A stretch of DNA of 64,000 nt, from the NCBI GenBank assembly GCA_030055515.1, contig JASFYI010000001.1:1-64000 (forward strand), given 5' to 3'. The DNA is from Methanolinea sp. (GTDB taxonomy: Archaea > Halobacteriota > Methanomicrobia > Methanomicrobiales > Methanospirillaceae). Below the pieces are notes generated by a model. That model saw nothing but the letters and a program-made list of their open reading frames with translations, did not search any database and was not told the DNA's origin. Position 1 is the stretch's first letter, and every line of letters starts with the position of its first letter. Position numbers and translations under genes: made by a program. Below are positions 39,884 to 50,370 of this stretch, piece after piece.

Positions 39884-41077
39884 GTGGACCTAAGGGACAG
39901 GATAAGGGACAGCGTCCTCGGCCGGGCCGGCGGGGGCGAGAAGGGCAAGGCAGGAGGTGGTGCGGAGCCCGCGGGAGGGGAGAAGGAGAGGGCACGCGCC
40001 GCGAGCGAGCCCGCGCCGCGGGAGGCGCAACCGGGGGGACAGGAGCAGGGTCCCCTCTCAAGCTTGCCGGGGAAGAAGCGGGGCGGGGTGGACCTCTCCC
40101 CCTCGGAGATCGGGCGGTTCGCCCGCGAGCAGGAGGAGATCCTCCGGAAACTCGAGAAGGCGAAGGCGGAGAGGTCCGGGATCATGCGGGTGATCAAGCA
40201 CCCGGTCGAGGTCCTCCTCGAAAAACCGCTCAACATCCTGATCGTCTCGCTCCCCGCCTCGCTCATCGTCTTCGTCGTCGGGACTGCCCTCGCGATAAAG
40301 CAGTACGGGATGGGCGTCCTCTTCTCGACGACGCTCGTCGACGATGTGGTGGTCCTCTCCATCCTCGTCGCGATCGTCCCCCTGGCGGTGATGGACATCC
40401 GCGAGAGCCGGAGGATAAAGAACCTCGAGGAGGCCCTGCCCAACTTCTTCCGCGACCTCGCGGGGATGAACGACAGCGGGATGACCCTCCCGAATGCCGT
40501 CCACCTCGTCGCGCAGGGGGAGTACAGCACGCTCACCCCGTTCATCCGCCGTCTCGACAACGAGATGTCGTGGAACGTCACCTTCATCGAGGCGATCCAG
40601 AGGTTCCGCGCCCGCCTCGGGACCCCTCTCGCGGACCGGAGCATCGACCTCATTGCGAAGGCGAGCATGGCGGGGGGCGACGTCTCCGAGATCCTCCGCG
40701 CTGCCGCGAGGGACACCTACGAAGTCCTCGCGCTGCGGACGGAGCGGCGGAACAACATGCTCATCTACGTCATCATCGTGCTCATCTCGTTCCTCGTCTT
40801 CGTCTTCGTGATATTCATCCTCGTGAGCACGTTCCTCTCGACGATGGCGACCGCGGGGAGCGCCGCGGCCTCGGCCGGCGCGGGTGCCGCCTCGTTCATC
40901 GGGGCGATCGACCTCTTCTTCTACAAGCGCCTCTTCTCCCACGCCGCGATGATACAGGGCATATTCTCGGGCCTCGTCGCGGGCCAGATGGGCGAGGGGA
41001 GGGTCACGGCGGGGCTGAAGTACTCAGCCACCATGCTCGTGATCGCGTGGGTGATCTTCAGGTTCATGATCGCGTGA
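39884..41077 (+). CDS. TadC/FlaJ-type membrane platform protein 2, with N-terminal extension
   Basis: A 397-residue paralogue of the preceding gene, with the F-domain pattern [29 protein letters not shown] and two helix clusters. The first 95 residues are a hydrophilic, Gly/Glu/Arg-rich extension not seen in the shorter paralogue. Two platform proteins per ATPase are common in archaeal Tad/Epd-like pilus systems. The start is GTG at 39884, five bases after the preceding stop. Its last 14 bases overlap the convergent top6A gene. Confidence 0.88.
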   Translation: MDLRDRIRDSVLGRAGGGEKGKAGGGAEPAGGEKERARAASEPAPREAQPGGQEQGPLSSLPGKKRGGVDLSPSEIGRFAREQEEILRKLEKAKAERSGIMRVIKHPVEVLLEKPLNILIVSLPASLIVFVVGTALAIKQYGMGVLFSTTLVDDVVVLSILVAIVPLAVMDIRESRRIKNLEEALPNFFRDLAGMNDSGMTLPNAVHLVAQGEYSTLTPFIRRLDNEMSWNVTFIEAIQRFRARLGTPLADRSIDLIAKASMAGGDVSEILRAAARDTYEVLALRTERRNNMLIYVIIVLISFLVFVFVIFILVSTFLSTMATAGSAAASAGAGAASFIGAIDLFFYKRLFSHAAMIQGIFSGLVAGQMGEGRVTAGLKYSATMLVIAWVIFRFMIA

Positions 41078-42161
41078 GGCCACCCATCTCCGAGAGCCTC
41101 CGGGGGAGGTACTCGCGGGTCACGAAATCGAGGCCGCGGGCCGCAAACGCCTGCTGCTCGGACTTGAGGTTGAGGGAAAGCTGGAGCGCGATCTGCTCCT
41201 GCCAGTAGTCCGAGGCAAATCTCGGGTCCGAGAGCTCGGCCTTCAGGGCGGCAACGTCCTTCTCGGTCAGGGCATCCGCGGGGAGGTCGTAGTCCCTGAT
41301 ATCGCTCGGCTGCACGCCGATGAACCGTGCCCCCGGCGTCGCGAGGAGCTCGGACATGTGCGCGCTCTTTATCGCGCCGTAGGCGACGCTCGCGTAGATC
41401 CGGTAGGACCATGGGTCGCCGTCGGTGAAGACGTACACGGGCAGCCCGAACTCGGTCGAGAGCCGGTGGAGCATTCTCCGGGTCGACCGCGCGGGCTGGC
41501 CCTTCAGGTGGACGAGGATGGCCCGGTAATCCTCGTCGAACCCGTTCTCGATGAGGCGGGCGTACATGCCGCCCGTCTCGATGGCGATCACGAAGTCCGC
41601 GTCGTGGTCGAGGAGCTCCACGGTCTCCACGTTGCACGGGATCTGGTACCCTGCCTCGCCCACGTCGTCCCTGCAGTGGATCACCCTCTCGCCCCTCCGC
41701 GTCATCTCCTTAAGGCGGAGTGGACCGAATATGGTCGCGCCGTCCTCCTCGGGCCGCAGGTGGAACGCTTCCCGCTGGAGGTCGGTGAGGATCTCGAGGT
41801 CTTCCACGAGGTAGTTGCTCTCCTCCTGCGCGGAGAACTTCGCCCTCTTCCACCCTTCCGAGATGTAGTACAGTTCCCTCAGCGTCGAGGAACGGTTCTC
41901 GAGGAGCTGGGTTTTTAAAAACCCTATCACGTAGGACATCTTGAGGAGGTGCAGCGCGCTCCTCTCCGTGTGCGCCGACCGGGTGCTCTCGCGGTCGCCC
42001 AGTGTCCACACCTCGGCCTCCTCGTCGTAGGCGATGTTCTGCTTCGTGCGGGTCGGGAGCGTGATGGACGGGATGTTCCCCTCCTCCATCTGCCGGTACC
42101 ACTGCATGGCAATGGCCCTCAGCCTCTCGAGGGCCTTCCTGTCGAGCGACTCACTCTGCAT
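41064..42161 (-). CDS. top6A: DNA topoisomerase VI subunit A
   Basis: A 365-residue Spo11-type subunit. The DNA-cleaving tyrosine lies in [11 protein letters not shown] (Tyr98/99), and the Toprim metal site is visible as [12 protein letters not shown] (Glu) and [18 protein letters not shown] (DGD). With subunit B it makes the archaeal type IIB topoisomerase that relaxes and decatenates DNA. The start overlaps the top6B stop by 11 bases, so both subunits are coupled. The 3' end overlaps the convergent TadC2 gene by 14 bases. Confidence 0.97.
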   Translation of the reverse strand: MQSESLDRKALERLRAIAMQWYRQMEEGNIPSITLPTRTKQNIAYDEEAEVWTLGDRESTRSAHTERSALHLLKMSYVIGFLKTQLLENRSSTLRELYYISEGWKRAKFSAQEESNYLVEDLEILTDLQREAFHLRPEEDGATIFGPLRLKEMTRRGERVIHCRDDVGEAGYQIPCNVETVELLDHDADFVIAIETGGMYARLIENGFDEDYRAILVHLKGQPARSTRRMLHRLSTEFGLPVYVFTDGDPWSYRIYASVAYGAIKSAHMSELLATPGARFIGVQPSDIRDYDLPADALTEKDVAALKAELSDPRFASDYWQEQIALQLSLNLKSEQQAFAARGLDFVTREYLPRRLSEMGGLTRS

Positions 42162-43956
42162 CGAGATCGACCACCGTGACGTTCTCAGGCGGGATGCCCC
42201 TCACCTGGACCGTTCCCTTCCCCGAGCCGGTGTACTCCGCGGACCACCCCTCGCGGGGAGGAAGCGCGACCTGCCAGACCCGCGTGTACTCGCCGTCGAC
42301 CGCGGTCGTGAAGGCGGGCGGGGGGGATGCATCGGGCGCGGGGTCGGGGGAGATCTCGTAGAGCGAGAGCGTGCAGGGTGCATTCATGTGGTTCCTCGCG
42401 TCTATCCTGACCTTCCCGTCCCTTGCCACCCTCTTCACGACGACCTTCCTCATGAGCCTCCCCTCGATCACGGTCGTGTCGGGGACGGGCAGCTCCACGA
42501 TCTCGGCCACCTTCGCCGCGATGTCGGGGATGATCGCGCAGACCGCCCTCGCCCGGTCCTCCGCGAGCCTCGTCTTCTCCCTTCGGGAGAGGTACGCCCT
42601 CAGCTCGCGCCCGAGCTCCTGCAGGACGAGGGTGATCTCCCTCTCTATCTCCGGGATCGCCGCGATCGCGTCCTTGCTCTCGCTCGTGAAGGGGACGTTC
42701 GTGGACGCGACGTGGACCATCACGAGGAGGGGACCCGTCGGGAGGACGGACTGTGCCACGTTGTAGTTCTTCCACGTGATCCCCGCGACGCACCCCGTGA
42801 TCGCGCACGCCCCTTGCTGGAACATGAGGGGGACGCGGTTTGCGAACCGGAGGATCGTCGCGTTCCCGTCGGCGGGCAGCTTCCCGCCGTACCCGATCGC
42901 GGCCTCGACGAGGAAGGGGTGGCCCGAGTAGACCGAGACCGGGCGGGTCCTCGCCCTCACGAAGTCCATCTGGAACTCCCTCTCGAGGGACCGGACGATG
43001 AGGTCCTCCCCGATGGGCGAGAGGCACGTCCCCGTCGCGGGCGGCGGGACCTTCGCGCCCTGCATTGCGGTGAGGAGCGCCTTCTGTTCCGCTGGGGAGA
43101 GCGAGCCCGCGGGAGTATCGGGCGGGATTCCCGCGGCCCTGCAGATCTCGAGCGCGGTCTTCTTCCCGACCCTCGAGAAGCAGGACGCGAGGAACTCGCT
43201 GCAGTCCTGCGTGGACCCCGCGATCATCCGCGAGAGCTGGCCTATCTCTATCCCGTGGGGGTGGGGGAGGATCGCCCTCGGGCACGGGACAGGCTCGTCG
43301 CTCACGCGCTCAAAGAGGGTGGTCTCACCCTCCATATCGACGCGGATCCGGGCGTGCGGGTTGACGATGGAAGTGTACTTGAGGTACTCGAGGAGCTTCT
43401 TCTTGGCCGAGACCGTGCTCCGGAACTCGATCTGGACGAGCGTCCCGTGCGTCCTGTCCCACACGACCTCCTCCCTCCCGAGGACGGCGGGCTCGTTGGA
43501 CCCGATGTCGATCTGGACGAGGAACTTGAACGCCGGTCTCTCCGGGCCGGTGCGGGAGATCACGAGGGTGGGAAGGCCTGTCGTGAGCTGCGCGTAGAGG
43601 ACGGCGGCGCTGATGCCGATCCCCTGCTGCCCCCTGCTCTGCCGCAGCTGGTGGAACCGCGAGCCGTAGAGGAGCTTGCCGAAGACGTAGGGGACCTGCT
43701 CGGGGACGATCCCCGGGCCGTTGTCCTCGACCGTGATCCTGAACGTGTCCTGCCCGGTGCGGGCCACCCGGACGTAGATGTCGGGCAGGACCCCCGCCTC
43801 CTCGCAGGCGTCGAGGGCGTTGTCCACGGCCTCCTTGACGGTCGTGATCAACCCGCGGGTGGGCGAGTCGAAACCGAGGAGGTGCTTGTTCTTCTCGAAG
43901 AACTCGGCGACGCTGATGCTCCTCTGCTGCCGCGCGAGTTCATCCGCGAGGCTCAC
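42151..43956 (-). CDS. top6B: DNA topoisomerase VI subunit B
   Basis: A 601-residue GHKL ATPase subunit. The Bergerat ATP fold motifs are present: [14 protein letters not shown] (N box, near residue 42), VEDNGPGI (G1) and [13 protein letters not shown] (G2); the transducer domain and a C-terminal Ig-like extension follow. It dimerises on ATP binding to open and close the DNA gate. It overlaps hisS by 17 bases and top6A by 11 bases, making a three-gene operon. Confidence 0.97.
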   Translation of the reverse strand: MSLADELARQQRSISVAEFFEKNKHLLGFDSPTRGLITTVKEAVDNALDACEEAGVLPDIYVRVARTGQDTFRITVEDNGPGIVPEQVPYVFGKLLYGSRFHQLRQSRGQQGIGISAAVLYAQLTTGLPTLVISRTGPERPAFKFLVQIDIGSNEPAVLGREEVVWDRTHGTLVQIEFRSTVSAKKKLLEYLKYTSIVNPHARIRVDMEGETTLFERVSDEPVPCPRAILPHPHGIEIGQLSRMIAGSTQDCSEFLASCFSRVGKKTALEICRAAGIPPDTPAGSLSPAEQKALLTAMQGAKVPPPATGTCLSPIGEDLIVRSLEREFQMDFVRARTRPVSVYSGHPFLVEAAIGYGGKLPADGNATILRFANRVPLMFQQGACAITGCVAGITWKNYNVAQSVLPTGPLLVMVHVASTNVPFTSESKDAIAAIPEIEREITLVLQELGRELRAYLSRREKTRLAEDRARAVCAIIPDIAAKVAEIVELPVPDTTVIEGRLMRKVVVKRVARDGKVRIDARNHMNAPCTLSLYEISPDPAPDASPPPAFTTAVDGEYTRVWQVALPPREGWSAEYTGSGKGTVQVRGIPPENVTVVDLDAE

Positions 43957-45175
43957 CGCCGCTCACCTCTCCGATGGCCTCCGGGAGAAGGAGCTCCTTC
44001 TGGACTCCCGTCCGGAGGTCCTTGAGGGTGACGACCCCCCTCTCCTCCTCCCGCCGGCCGATGATGAGGGCATAGTCCGCGTTCCGCGAGATGGACGCGA
44101 TCTGCTGGCTGATGCCCTTCCCGGAGAGCTCCATCTCGGTGGGGATCCCCGCCGCGCGGAACTCCCCTGCCACGCGGAACGCCCAACGGCGCGCCTCGGG
44201 CGTGTACGCGACGCCGACGCGGATTGCCGCCGGTCCCGGGACCTCCCCGCGGGCGACCATCACGCGGTCAAACCCGATCGCAAAACCGCACGACGGCGTG
44301 TCCTCGCCGCCGAAGAGGTGCGCGAGGCGGTACGTCCCGCCCCCCGCGACCTGGTTCTCTGCCCCGAGGTTCTCGGCGAACGCTTCGAAGACCATCCCCG
44401 TGTAGTAGTCGAGACCCCGCGCGATCCCCGGGTCGAGCGTGTACGACACGCCGGCGTCGTCGAGGACCGCGAAGAGCTCCCTTATCCTCTCGTCCCCCGG
44501 GATCTTTCCGGTCACCGCGAGGACGTCGTCGAGCTTCCTGCACTGGACGAGCGAGACGAGCCGGTCGGCGAGTGCATCCTCCCCCCTCGAGGCGAGGAAC
44601 GCGGAGAGCCCCTCGTAGTTCTTCTTGTCGAGGAGTACCCTCACCTTCTTCCTTTCCTCGGGGGGGAGGCCGCCGAGGAGGGCCTGCATGAACCCGAGGT
44701 GCCCGACGTGGAGGGAGAACGAAATCCCGGTGGAGGAGAGGAGGTCGCGCGCGAGCATGATGACCTCGGCCTCGGCGAGCGGCGTGTCCGCGCCTATCAG
44801 CTCCACGCCGAACTGCCAGAACTGCCGGTACCGCCCCTTCTGGGGCCTCTCGTACCGGAAGCAGTCGGAGAAGTAGTACCACCGGAGGGGTTTCGGGAGG
44901 GTCTTGCCTACGTTCACGTAGGCGCGGAGGACGGACGCGGTAACCTCGGGCCGGAGGGCAAGCTTCCTGCCGCCCTTGTCCTCGAAGACGTACATCTCCT
45001 CGATGATGCCCTCGCCCGAGCGGAGCGTGAAGAGTTCCAGTTCCTCGAAGGTCGGCGTGCAGACCTCGCGGTAACCCCACGACTGCGCGATACGCCGCAT
45101 CGTGGCCTCGACGCTCCGCCGCTGTTCCATCTCGCCCGGGAGGAAATCCCGGGTACCCCTCGGTTTCTGGAGCAT
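43940..45175 (-). CDS. hisS: Histidyl-tRNA synthetase
   Basis: A 411-residue class II synthetase of normal length: motif 1 region ([14 protein letters not shown] and [10 protein letters not shown]), motif 2 ([18 protein letters not shown]), the His-specific [14 protein letters not shown] and motif 3 ([10 protein letters not shown]), then an anticodon-binding domain. The ATG at 45175 is chosen because ggggtgagg lies about seven bases upstream; GTG at 45187 is in frame but inside that region. It is the first gene of the hisS-top6B-top6A run, nine bases after the small membrane protein gene. Confidence 0.96.
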   Translation of the reverse strand: MLQKPRGTRDFLPGEMEQRRSVEATMRRIAQSWGYREVCTPTFEELELFTLRSGEGIIEEMYVFEDKGGRKLALRPEVTASVLRAYVNVGKTLPKPLRWYYFSDCFRYERPQKGRYRQFWQFGVELIGADTPLAEAEVIMLARDLLSSTGISFSLHVGHLGFMQALLGGLPPEERKKVRVLLDKKNYEGLSAFLASRGEDALADRLVSLVQCRKLDDVLAVTGKIPGDERIRELFAVLDDAGVSYTLDPGIARGLDYYTGMVFEAFAENLGAENQVAGGGTYRLAHLFGGEDTPSCGFAIGFDRVMVARGEVPGPAAIRVGVAYTPEARRWAFRVAGEFRAAGIPTEMELSGKGISQQIASISRNADYALIIGRREEERGVVTLKDLRTGVQKELLLPEAIGEVSGGEPRG

Positions 45176-45183
45176 GCGCGTCC

Positions 45184-45525
45184 TCACCCCGTCCCCGGCC
45201 GCCCGCGGTCACCGCGGGGAGCCTTCCCCGTGAGCCTGTCCCACGCGCTCCCGGAAGGGGAAAAGACCCTCTCCCTCTCCACCCTCCCCTGCAGGTAGAG
45301 GGCTGCGAGGATGATCCCGAGCCCAATGAGCTCCGTGGGGTGGGCAGGGTCGGAAGTGTACGCGAGGAAGAAACCGAGGAGCGCGAGTGCGCAGTGGAGT
45401 ACGCCCCGGTACGCGGCGTTCCTGTACCCGGGGAGGCCGGTTCGCACGAATATCCGGGCATCGCGGATCCAGAGGAAAAAAGCCACGCCGCACCCGAAGG
45501 CGGCCACAAAGACAAGGTAGCTCAT
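45184..45525 (-). CDS. Small membrane protein of unknown function
   Basis: A 113-residue protein with about three predicted membrane helices (residues about 3-22, 40-58, 64-85) and a polar, basic C-terminal tail of 25 residues. No family is recognised. The ATG at 45525 is preceded by a weak gtgatgc site and a TATA-like box near 45561 on this strand. It precedes hisS and overlaps its leader region, so it may head the hisS-top6 operon. Confidence 0.65.
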   Translation of the reverse strand: MSYLVFVAAFGCGVAFFLWIRDARIFVRTGLPGYRNAAYRGVLHCALALLGFFLAYTSDPAHPTELIGLGIILAALYLQGRVERERVFSPSGSAWDRLTGKAPRGDRGRPGTG

Positions 45526-45575
45526 GATTGTTGCATCACTTATTATACCGGGCCCCATATCTTAATTGTCACACC

Positions 45576-46352
45576 ATGATTCTGAATCGCCGGCTCAGGG
45601 ATGTGCTGGAGGACTACGCGGGCGGGCGGATCAGCATCGACGATGCCGTCCGCGAGATCGAGGGCCTGCGGATAGAGGAGGTGGAGGGGCTCGCGTGCCT
45701 CGACGCCGGGCGGGCAGCGAGGTGCGGGGTCCCCGAGGTGATCCTCGCGGAGGGGAAGGCACCGCGCGAACTCGGGGAGATCGTGAGGAGGGCGGCGGCT
45801 GCATCGAGAAGGGTCGCCATCTCGCGGATGGCCCCCGCCCACGTGGAAGCGGTCCGGGGTGTCTGCAGCGAGGAGGGGCTCGCATTCACTTGGCACGAGA
45901 AGGCAGCGATGGGCGTGGTCTCGTCGGGGGAAGGCGTCCCGCGGGGGAAGGGGGTCGTCGCGGTGATGAGCGCGGGAACCTCGGACCTCCGGGTCGCGGA
46001 GGAGGCGCGGGTGATCGCCGAGGAGATGGGGTGCACGGTCAGGACGGCGTACGACGTCGGGGTCGCCGGCATCCACAGGCTCTTCCCGGCGCTGAAAAAG
46101 TGCCTCGATGCCCACGTCTTTGTGGTCGCGGCGGGCAGGGAGGGGACGCTCCCCGCGATCGTCGCGGGCCTCGTGGACCGTCCGGTGGTGGGCGTGCCGG
46201 TCAGCACGGGGTACGGGTACATGGGAGGGGGCAGGGCGGCCCTCGCGAGCATGCTCCAGTCCTGTGCCGTCATCGCCGTCGTGAACATCGACGCGGGGCT
46301 CGTGGCAGGGGCCTTCGCGGCGAGGATCGCGAACATGGTGGCGGGCGGATGA
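45576..46352 (+). CDS. larB: LarB-type nicotinate dinucleotide carboxylase (AIR carboxylase fold)
   Basis: A 258-residue protein of the PurE-like LarB family: an N-terminal helical region (residues 1-110), then the PurE-type domain with [30 protein letters not shown] and [11 protein letters not shown]. The length and N-terminal extension fit LarB rather than PurE. LarB converts nicotinate adenine dinucleotide (NaAD) to the first intermediate of the nickel-pincer cofactor. The gene overlaps nadM by four bases. LarC, LarE and LarA are not in the window. A TATA-like tattata (45541-45547) lies about 32 bases before the ATG. Confidence 0.9.
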   Translation: MILNRRLRDVLEDYAGGRISIDDAVREIEGLRIEEVEGLACLDAGRAARCGVPEVILAEGKAPRELGEIVRRAAAASRRVAISRMAPAHVEAVRGVCSEEGLAFTWHEKAAMGVVSSGEGVPRGKGVVAVMSAGTSDLRVAEEARVIAEEMGCTVRTAYDVGVAGIHRLFPALKKCLDAHVFVVAAGREGTLPAIVAGLVDRPVVGVPVSTGYGYMGGGRAALASMLQSCAVIAVVNIDAGLVAGAFAARIANMVAGG

Positions 46353-46873
46353 TAAGGGGCCTCTACATCGGGAGATTCCAGCCGTACCACAACGGGCACC
46401 AGTACGTCCTCGAGGAGATCTCCCGGCGCGTCGACGAGATCATCATCGGGATAGGGAGTGCCCAGCTCTCGCACGAGCTTTCAAACCCGTTCACCGCGGG
46501 GGAGAGGCTGCTCATGATCACGCGGGCGCTGCGCCCGATCGAAAAGCCCATCTACGTCATCCCCATCGAGGACCTCCACAGGAACGCCCTCTGGGTCGCT
46601 CACGTCCGCTCGATGGCCCCCCCGTTCTCGATCGTCTTCTCGAGCAATCCTCTCGTGGTGAGGCTCTTTGAGGAAGAAGGCGTCCACGTGGAGTCGCCGG
46701 CGATGTACGAGAGGGCTTCCCACAGCGGGACGGAAGTGCGCAGGCGCATCCTCGAAGGGGAAGACTGGGAGAGTCTCGTCCCCCCCGCGGTGGCCGGGGT
46801 GATACGCGAGATAGACGGGGTGGCCCGGATCAGGCAGCTCGCGCGGGACGAGTGCGAGGGGAGGTGCCTGTGA
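46349..46873 (+). CDS. nadM: Nicotinamide/nicotinate-nucleotide adenylyltransferase, archaeal type
   Basis: A 174-residue nucleotidyltransferase of normal archaeal NadM length. The (H/T)xGH motif is HNGH at residues 14-17 in [10 protein letters not shown], and the C-terminal SGTEVRRRI matches the ISxTxxR motif. It joins NMN or NaMN to ATP to make NAD or NaAD. The start codon overlaps the larB stop by four bases (ATGA), so its product is made together with LarB, an enzyme that uses NaAD. Confidence 0.96.
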   Translation: MIRGLYIGRFQPYHNGHQYVLEEISRRVDEIIIGIGSAQLSHELSNPFTAGERLLMITRALRPIEKPIYVIPIEDLHRNALWVAHVRSMAPPFSIVFSSNPLVVRLFEEEGVHVESPAMYERASHSGTEVRRRILEGEDWESLVPPAVAGVIREIDGVARIRQLARDECEGRCL

Positions 46874-46889
46874 GGGAGGGCAGGCCCGC

Positions 46890-48161
46890 ATGCTGAAGAG
46901 GCTGAAGGAGCTCTTCTCGGCCGGCGAGCCCCGCGAGGCGCGGGAGGTCACACTCGAGGAGGTGGGACCCCTCCTCGAGAGGGAGGAATCGCACTGGCAG
47001 GAAAGGCTCGGGGAGGAGATGGGTCCCCTCAGGAAGGAGTTTGCCGAAATATCCTCCCACCTCCTCGAGCGCGTGTCCGTCCTCTCCGGGAGCGAGTCCG
47101 GGGGGGCATTCCACCCGAAACTCGAGAAGATCGCGCGCAATTCACTCCCGCAATTCTCGAAGGCGATGATGCTTGCCCTCCAGAGGAGGATCCCCGAGGA
47201 CCCCCTCGCATTCTACGAGTCCGCGGCAGAGAGCCTCAAGGGGTGCGTGAAAGCGGTGGCCGGGCCGGGCAGGTACCTCGGGTCCGCGTTCCCGGAACAG
47301 ATGAGGGAGATCCGGGCACTCGTGGACGACATGGGGAGGCTCGTCAACCGGATGACCCCCCTCGTCGCGGGGAGGAGGAACCGCGGCCTCGCGCTCCACC
47401 GAGCGAGGGTAATGCTCGGCGCGCTGCGGGAGAAACAGTCCGCGCTCGCCGGCGCAAGGGAGCAGCTCTCCGTCCTTCTGTCCCGCCGGGGCGACCTCGG
47501 GAAGAAGTACGATGACCTCGTGAGGGAGAAGGAGGCCTGCGACCGGAGGGCCGGGACCGACGGGAGTCTCCAGGCTGCCTTGAGGGAGAGGGACGCGGCG
47601 GGGGAGAGGGTTGCAGAGATCCGGAGGGAGATCCAGAAGACCGCGTCCACCCTCGCCCGGGTCTTCTCCAAGGCCGAGAAGATCTTCCAGAAACGGGGGG
47701 GAGTGCAGGGGGACCTGAAAAGCGTCACGGAGGCCCTCTCGTGGGACCCGGGCGGCATCGGCGAGGAGACGGTGGACCGGGCGAGGGCGGTGCTCCCGAT
47801 CGTGGAATCGATGGTCAGGTCAGGGGACCTCCCCCTCAAGAATCGCGAGGAAGCCGCCCTCTTCTCCTCCCCGGGGAACGCGATGCGGGACCTTTCATCC
47901 CTCGTCCAGCAGCGGCGGGAAGCCGAGAGGCTCCTTGCCGAGAAGGAGGCGTTCATCGAGTCGCACCCGGACCGGAGCAGGGGCAGCGAGCTTTCGAGGC
48001 TCATCCGGGAGGTCGGGAGCGAGAGGGAGAAGGTCTCGGAGAGGATCGGGGAACTGGGCAGGAGGGTCGAGGAGATGGAACGCGACGTGGCGAAGCTGGT
48101 CGACGAGCTCGAGGGAGCCCTCCGGGCACTCCTCCCGTGGGACGTCCGCGTGAAGAGGTGA
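46890..48161 (+). CDS. Large coiled-coil protein of unknown function
   Basis: A 423-residue hydrophilic, helical protein. Long Glu/Arg/Leu-rich heptad stretches lie at about 170-265 and 335-405, typical of coiled coils. The first 60 residues are acidic. No enzyme motif or membrane segment is seen. It follows nadM by 16 bases, and gagggagg (46871-46878) lies upstream of the ATG, so it is in the same transcript. The low stop density and consistent codon use make it a real gene. Role unknown; a structural or scaffold protein is possible. Confidence 0.75.
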   Translation: MLKRLKELFSAGEPREAREVTLEEVGPLLEREESHWQERLGEEMGPLRKEFAEISSHLLERVSVLSGSESGGAFHPKLEKIARNSLPQFSKAMMLALQRRIPEDPLAFYESAAESLKGCVKAVAGPGRYLGSAFPEQMREIRALVDDMGRLVNRMTPLVAGRRNRGLALHRARVMLGALREKQSALAGAREQLSVLLSRRGDLGKKYDDLVREKEACDRRAGTDGSLQAALRERDAAGERVAEIRREIQKTASTLARVFSKAEKIFQKRGGVQGDLKSVTEALSWDPGGIGEETVDRARAVLPIVESMVRSGDLPLKNREEAALFSSPGNAMRDLSSLVQQRREAERLLAEKEAFIESHPDRSRGSELSRLIREVGSEREKVSERIGELGRRVEEMERDVAKLVDELEGALRALLPWDVRVKR

Positions 48162-48167
48162 AGGGGG

Positions 48168-48434
48168 ATGGGCGAGGAGAAGTACCGGACCCTCGAGGTG
48201 AAGGCGGGGATGGTCGACTGCCTCCCCGGGAAGAAGGAACCGGTCGCGCACTGCCGTTTCTGCGTGCACTCGCGGTATTTCCGCGTGAAAGGGGAGTACG
48301 TGAAGTCCCCCGCGTTGGTCTACTGCCTGCGCCACAGGGACGCCGGAGAAGTGGATATGGACCTCGTGGAAGCGGTCAGGTGCGGGGATCTCCGCGGCGA
48401 GGGGTACAGGAGCATGATGAACATCCTCGGGTAA
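48168..48434 (+). CDS. Small cysteine-containing protein, possible metal binder
   Basis: An 88-residue protein with cysteines in VDCLPGKKEPVAHCRFCVHSRYF and VYCLRHRD, a spacing that could bind zinc or an Fe-S cluster. The family is not recognised. It lies six bases after the coiled-coil gene, with gaggtgaagggg (48155-48166) before the ATG. The two may work together as they are adjacent and tightly spaced. Confidence 0.7.
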   Translation: MGEEKYRTLEVKAGMVDCLPGKKEPVAHCRFCVHSRYFRVKGEYVKSPALVYCLRHRDAGEVDMDLVEAVRCGDLRGEGYRSMMNILG

Positions 48435-48464
48435 CGGGGTGGAGAGGCTCGCGGCTGCATCGTT

Positions 48465-48803
48465 TCAGGTCTTCCAGAACTCGTACCACTTCCTGCTCTG
48501 GTACGGGACCGCCCTGTTCTCCTTGAGCCACTCTGCCTCGATGGTGTGGTGCATCAGGCGGATCTCCTCGGAGAGGTTCGCGAGCGCGGCCTTCACGTCC
48601 CCGAGGGCAGCCTTGATCTCCTTGTAATCCTCAATCGGGTTCGCCCTGGGGATGTTCACCGGCTCCCCCGCGCTCAGTTTCTGGAGACCTGCCTGGATGC
48701 ACTCAATTATCGCCCTGTTCCTCTCCATTCCCTTTTCCTTCGCGAACCTGTCGATGCTGTCGACGGTCTCGGAGTCGATCGTGATCGAGAGCCTCATGGG
48801 CAT
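48465..48803 (-). CDS. CopG-like ribbon-helix-helix protein
   Basis: A 112-residue protein whose first 45 residues match the ribbon-helix-helix DNA-binding fold: strand MRLSITIDSETVDSIDRFAKEKGMERNRAIIECI. The rest is helical with a charged C-terminus (EEIRLMHHTIEAEWLKENR). It may be a transcription regulator, or an antitoxin, but no toxin gene is adjacent. The ATG at 48803 has gaggggatc on this strand about five bases upstream. It is a stand-alone gene, convergent with the small cysteine protein. Confidence 0.75.
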   Translation of the reverse strand: MPMRLSITIDSETVDSIDRFAKEKGMERNRAIIECIQAGLQKLSAGEPVNIPRANPIEDYKEIKAALGDVKAALANLSEEIRLMHHTIEAEWLKENRAVPYQSRKWYEFWKT

Positions 48804-48910
48804 TCTTTGATCCCCTCACAGAGTCCTCGATGTGAAGTTGGATCTCCACCCTGAAATACCATCGCCAGCCGGTTATTCGCGCGGCGCGGGTCACCCGCCC
48901 GCGGCGAGGG

Positions 48911-50350
48911 CTACGCGTCGAAGCACGCGAGGATCGGGTCGATGGAGACGTGCGCGAGGAAGGACTCGGCGAGGGTCTCGAAGGGATCGGCGGTATCTTC
49001 CCTGAACGAGTAGGGGAGCCCCTTCCTCCCGTAGAGGTACCTGCAGAGCGCCTCCACTGCAGAGGGGTTGGAGAAGAGCCCGTGGAGGTACGTCCCGAAG
49101 ACGAGGCCGTCTTTCCGCGCCGCCCCCTCCCCCTCGAATGCCTCCTCCTCCCCCTCGTTCGTGGAGGTCCCCATGTGGATCTCGTAGCCGGTCACCGTCC
49201 CCATCGCCCCGAGGATGGGCCCGACGGGCCGGGCGCGGAGGGTCACCTGCGCGGTCTTCTTCTCGTACCTCTCGAACCGGGTCACCACGTTCAGGAGTCC
49301 GAGGCCGCGGGTGACCCCCGGGCGGGACTCCACGCCGGAATCGATGACCTCCCTCCCGAGCATCTGGAAACCGCCGCATATCCCTACCACGGGGCAGCCC
49401 CGCGCGGCGGCCTCCCGGATCTCGTCGGCTGTCCCGGACTGCCAGAGGGTCTCGAGGTCGGCGACCGTGTTCTTCGTGCCCGGGATGATGATGCAGTCGA
49501 AGCCCGCGAGGGGGAACCCCGGGGGGACGTAGCTCACCGCGGCGTGCCTCTCGAGCGCCTCGAAATCGGTGAAGTTGGAGATGTGGGGGAGCCTGATTAT
49601 CGCGATCCTCACGGGAAAGTCCCCGCGTACCTTGTCCATGATCGAGAGCGAGTCCTCGCTCGGCAGGTCTATCCTCATGTGGGGGAGGATCCCGATGACA
49701 GGGATCCCCGTGATCTCCTCTATGATCTCCTTCCCCTCCGAGAACAACGCGGGATCGCCGCGGAACTTGTTGACGATGATCCCCTTCACGAGCGGCGCGA
49801 TGTCGCGGGGCAGGAGGGAGACCGTCCCGTAGACCTGCGCGAAGACGCCCCCCCTCTCGATGTCGGCGACGAGGACGATGGGGTAGCGGAGGGACCGCGC
49901 GAGGAGGATGTTTGCGATGTCGCGGGAGTAGAGGTTGAGTTCCGCGGCGCTCCCCGCGCCCTCGACCACGAGGTGGCCGAACCTCTCCTCGAGGGTCCGG
50001 GCTGCCCCGAGCGCGACGCCGAGGAGGTGGTCGGTCTCCCTGTAGTACTCGCGCGCGGGAACGTCCTTGTACGGCCTGCCCATCAGGACGACCTGCGAGA
50101 CCGCGTCCCCTTTTGGCTTGAGGAGGATGGGGTTCATCTCGGCCATGGGTTCCAGCCGTGCCGCACGCGCCTGGATTGCCTGGGCGATTCCGATCTCCAG
50201 GCCGTCCCGCGTCACGTAGGAATTGAGGCTCATGTTCTGGGACTTGAACGGCGCGGCGGTGATGCCGCGGTTGGAGAGGATCCTGCAGAGTGCGGCAACC
50301 ACGGTGCTCTTGCCCGCGTGGGACGAGGTCCCAAGGACCATCAGGGACAT
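48911..50350 (-). CDS. cbiP: Cobyric acid synthase
   Basis: A 479-residue amidating synthase. The N-terminal P-loop domain ([10 protein letters not shown] at 7-16) is followed by a class I glutamine amidotransferase domain with catalytic Cys in [12 protein letters not shown] and His in GTYLHGLF. It amidates four side chains of adenosylcobyric acid in B12 synthesis. Two ATGs exist: 50350 and 50368. The 50350 start is preferred since a shared TATA box lies about 25 bases upstream, which gives a leaderless mRNA, and homologues begin with this MSLMVLG-type sequence. It diverges from the B12-dependent ribonucleotide reductase gene. Confidence 0.95.
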   Translation of the reverse strand: MSLMVLGTSSHAGKSTVVAALCRILSNRGITAAPFKSQNMSLNSYVTRDGLEIGIAQAIQARAARLEPMAEMNPILLKPKGDAVSQVVLMGRPYKDVPAREYYRETDHLLGVALGAARTLEERFGHLVVEGAGSAAELNLYSRDIANILLARSLRYPIVLVADIERGGVFAQVYGTVSLLPRDIAPLVKGIIVNKFRGDPALFSEGKEIIEEITGIPVIGILPHMRIDLPSEDSLSIMDKVRGDFPVRIAIIRLPHISNFTDFEALERHAAVSYVPPGFPLAGFDCIIIPGTKNTVADLETLWQSGTADEIREAAARGCPVVGICGGFQMLGREVIDSGVESRPGVTRGLGLLNVVTRFERYEKKTAQVTLRARPVGPILGAMGTVTGYEIHMGTSTNEGEEEAFEGEGAARKDGLVFGTYLHGLFSNPSAVEALCRYLYGRKGLPYSFREDTADPFETLAESFLAHVSIDPILACFDA

Positions 50351-50370
50351 CACCTCGTACTTTTCCATGG

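Noticed and set aside
48465-48803. Toxin-antitoxin pair based on the CopG-like gene
   Set aside because: No toxin-sized gene lies next to it on the same strand; the neighbours are a convergent Cys protein and cbiP.
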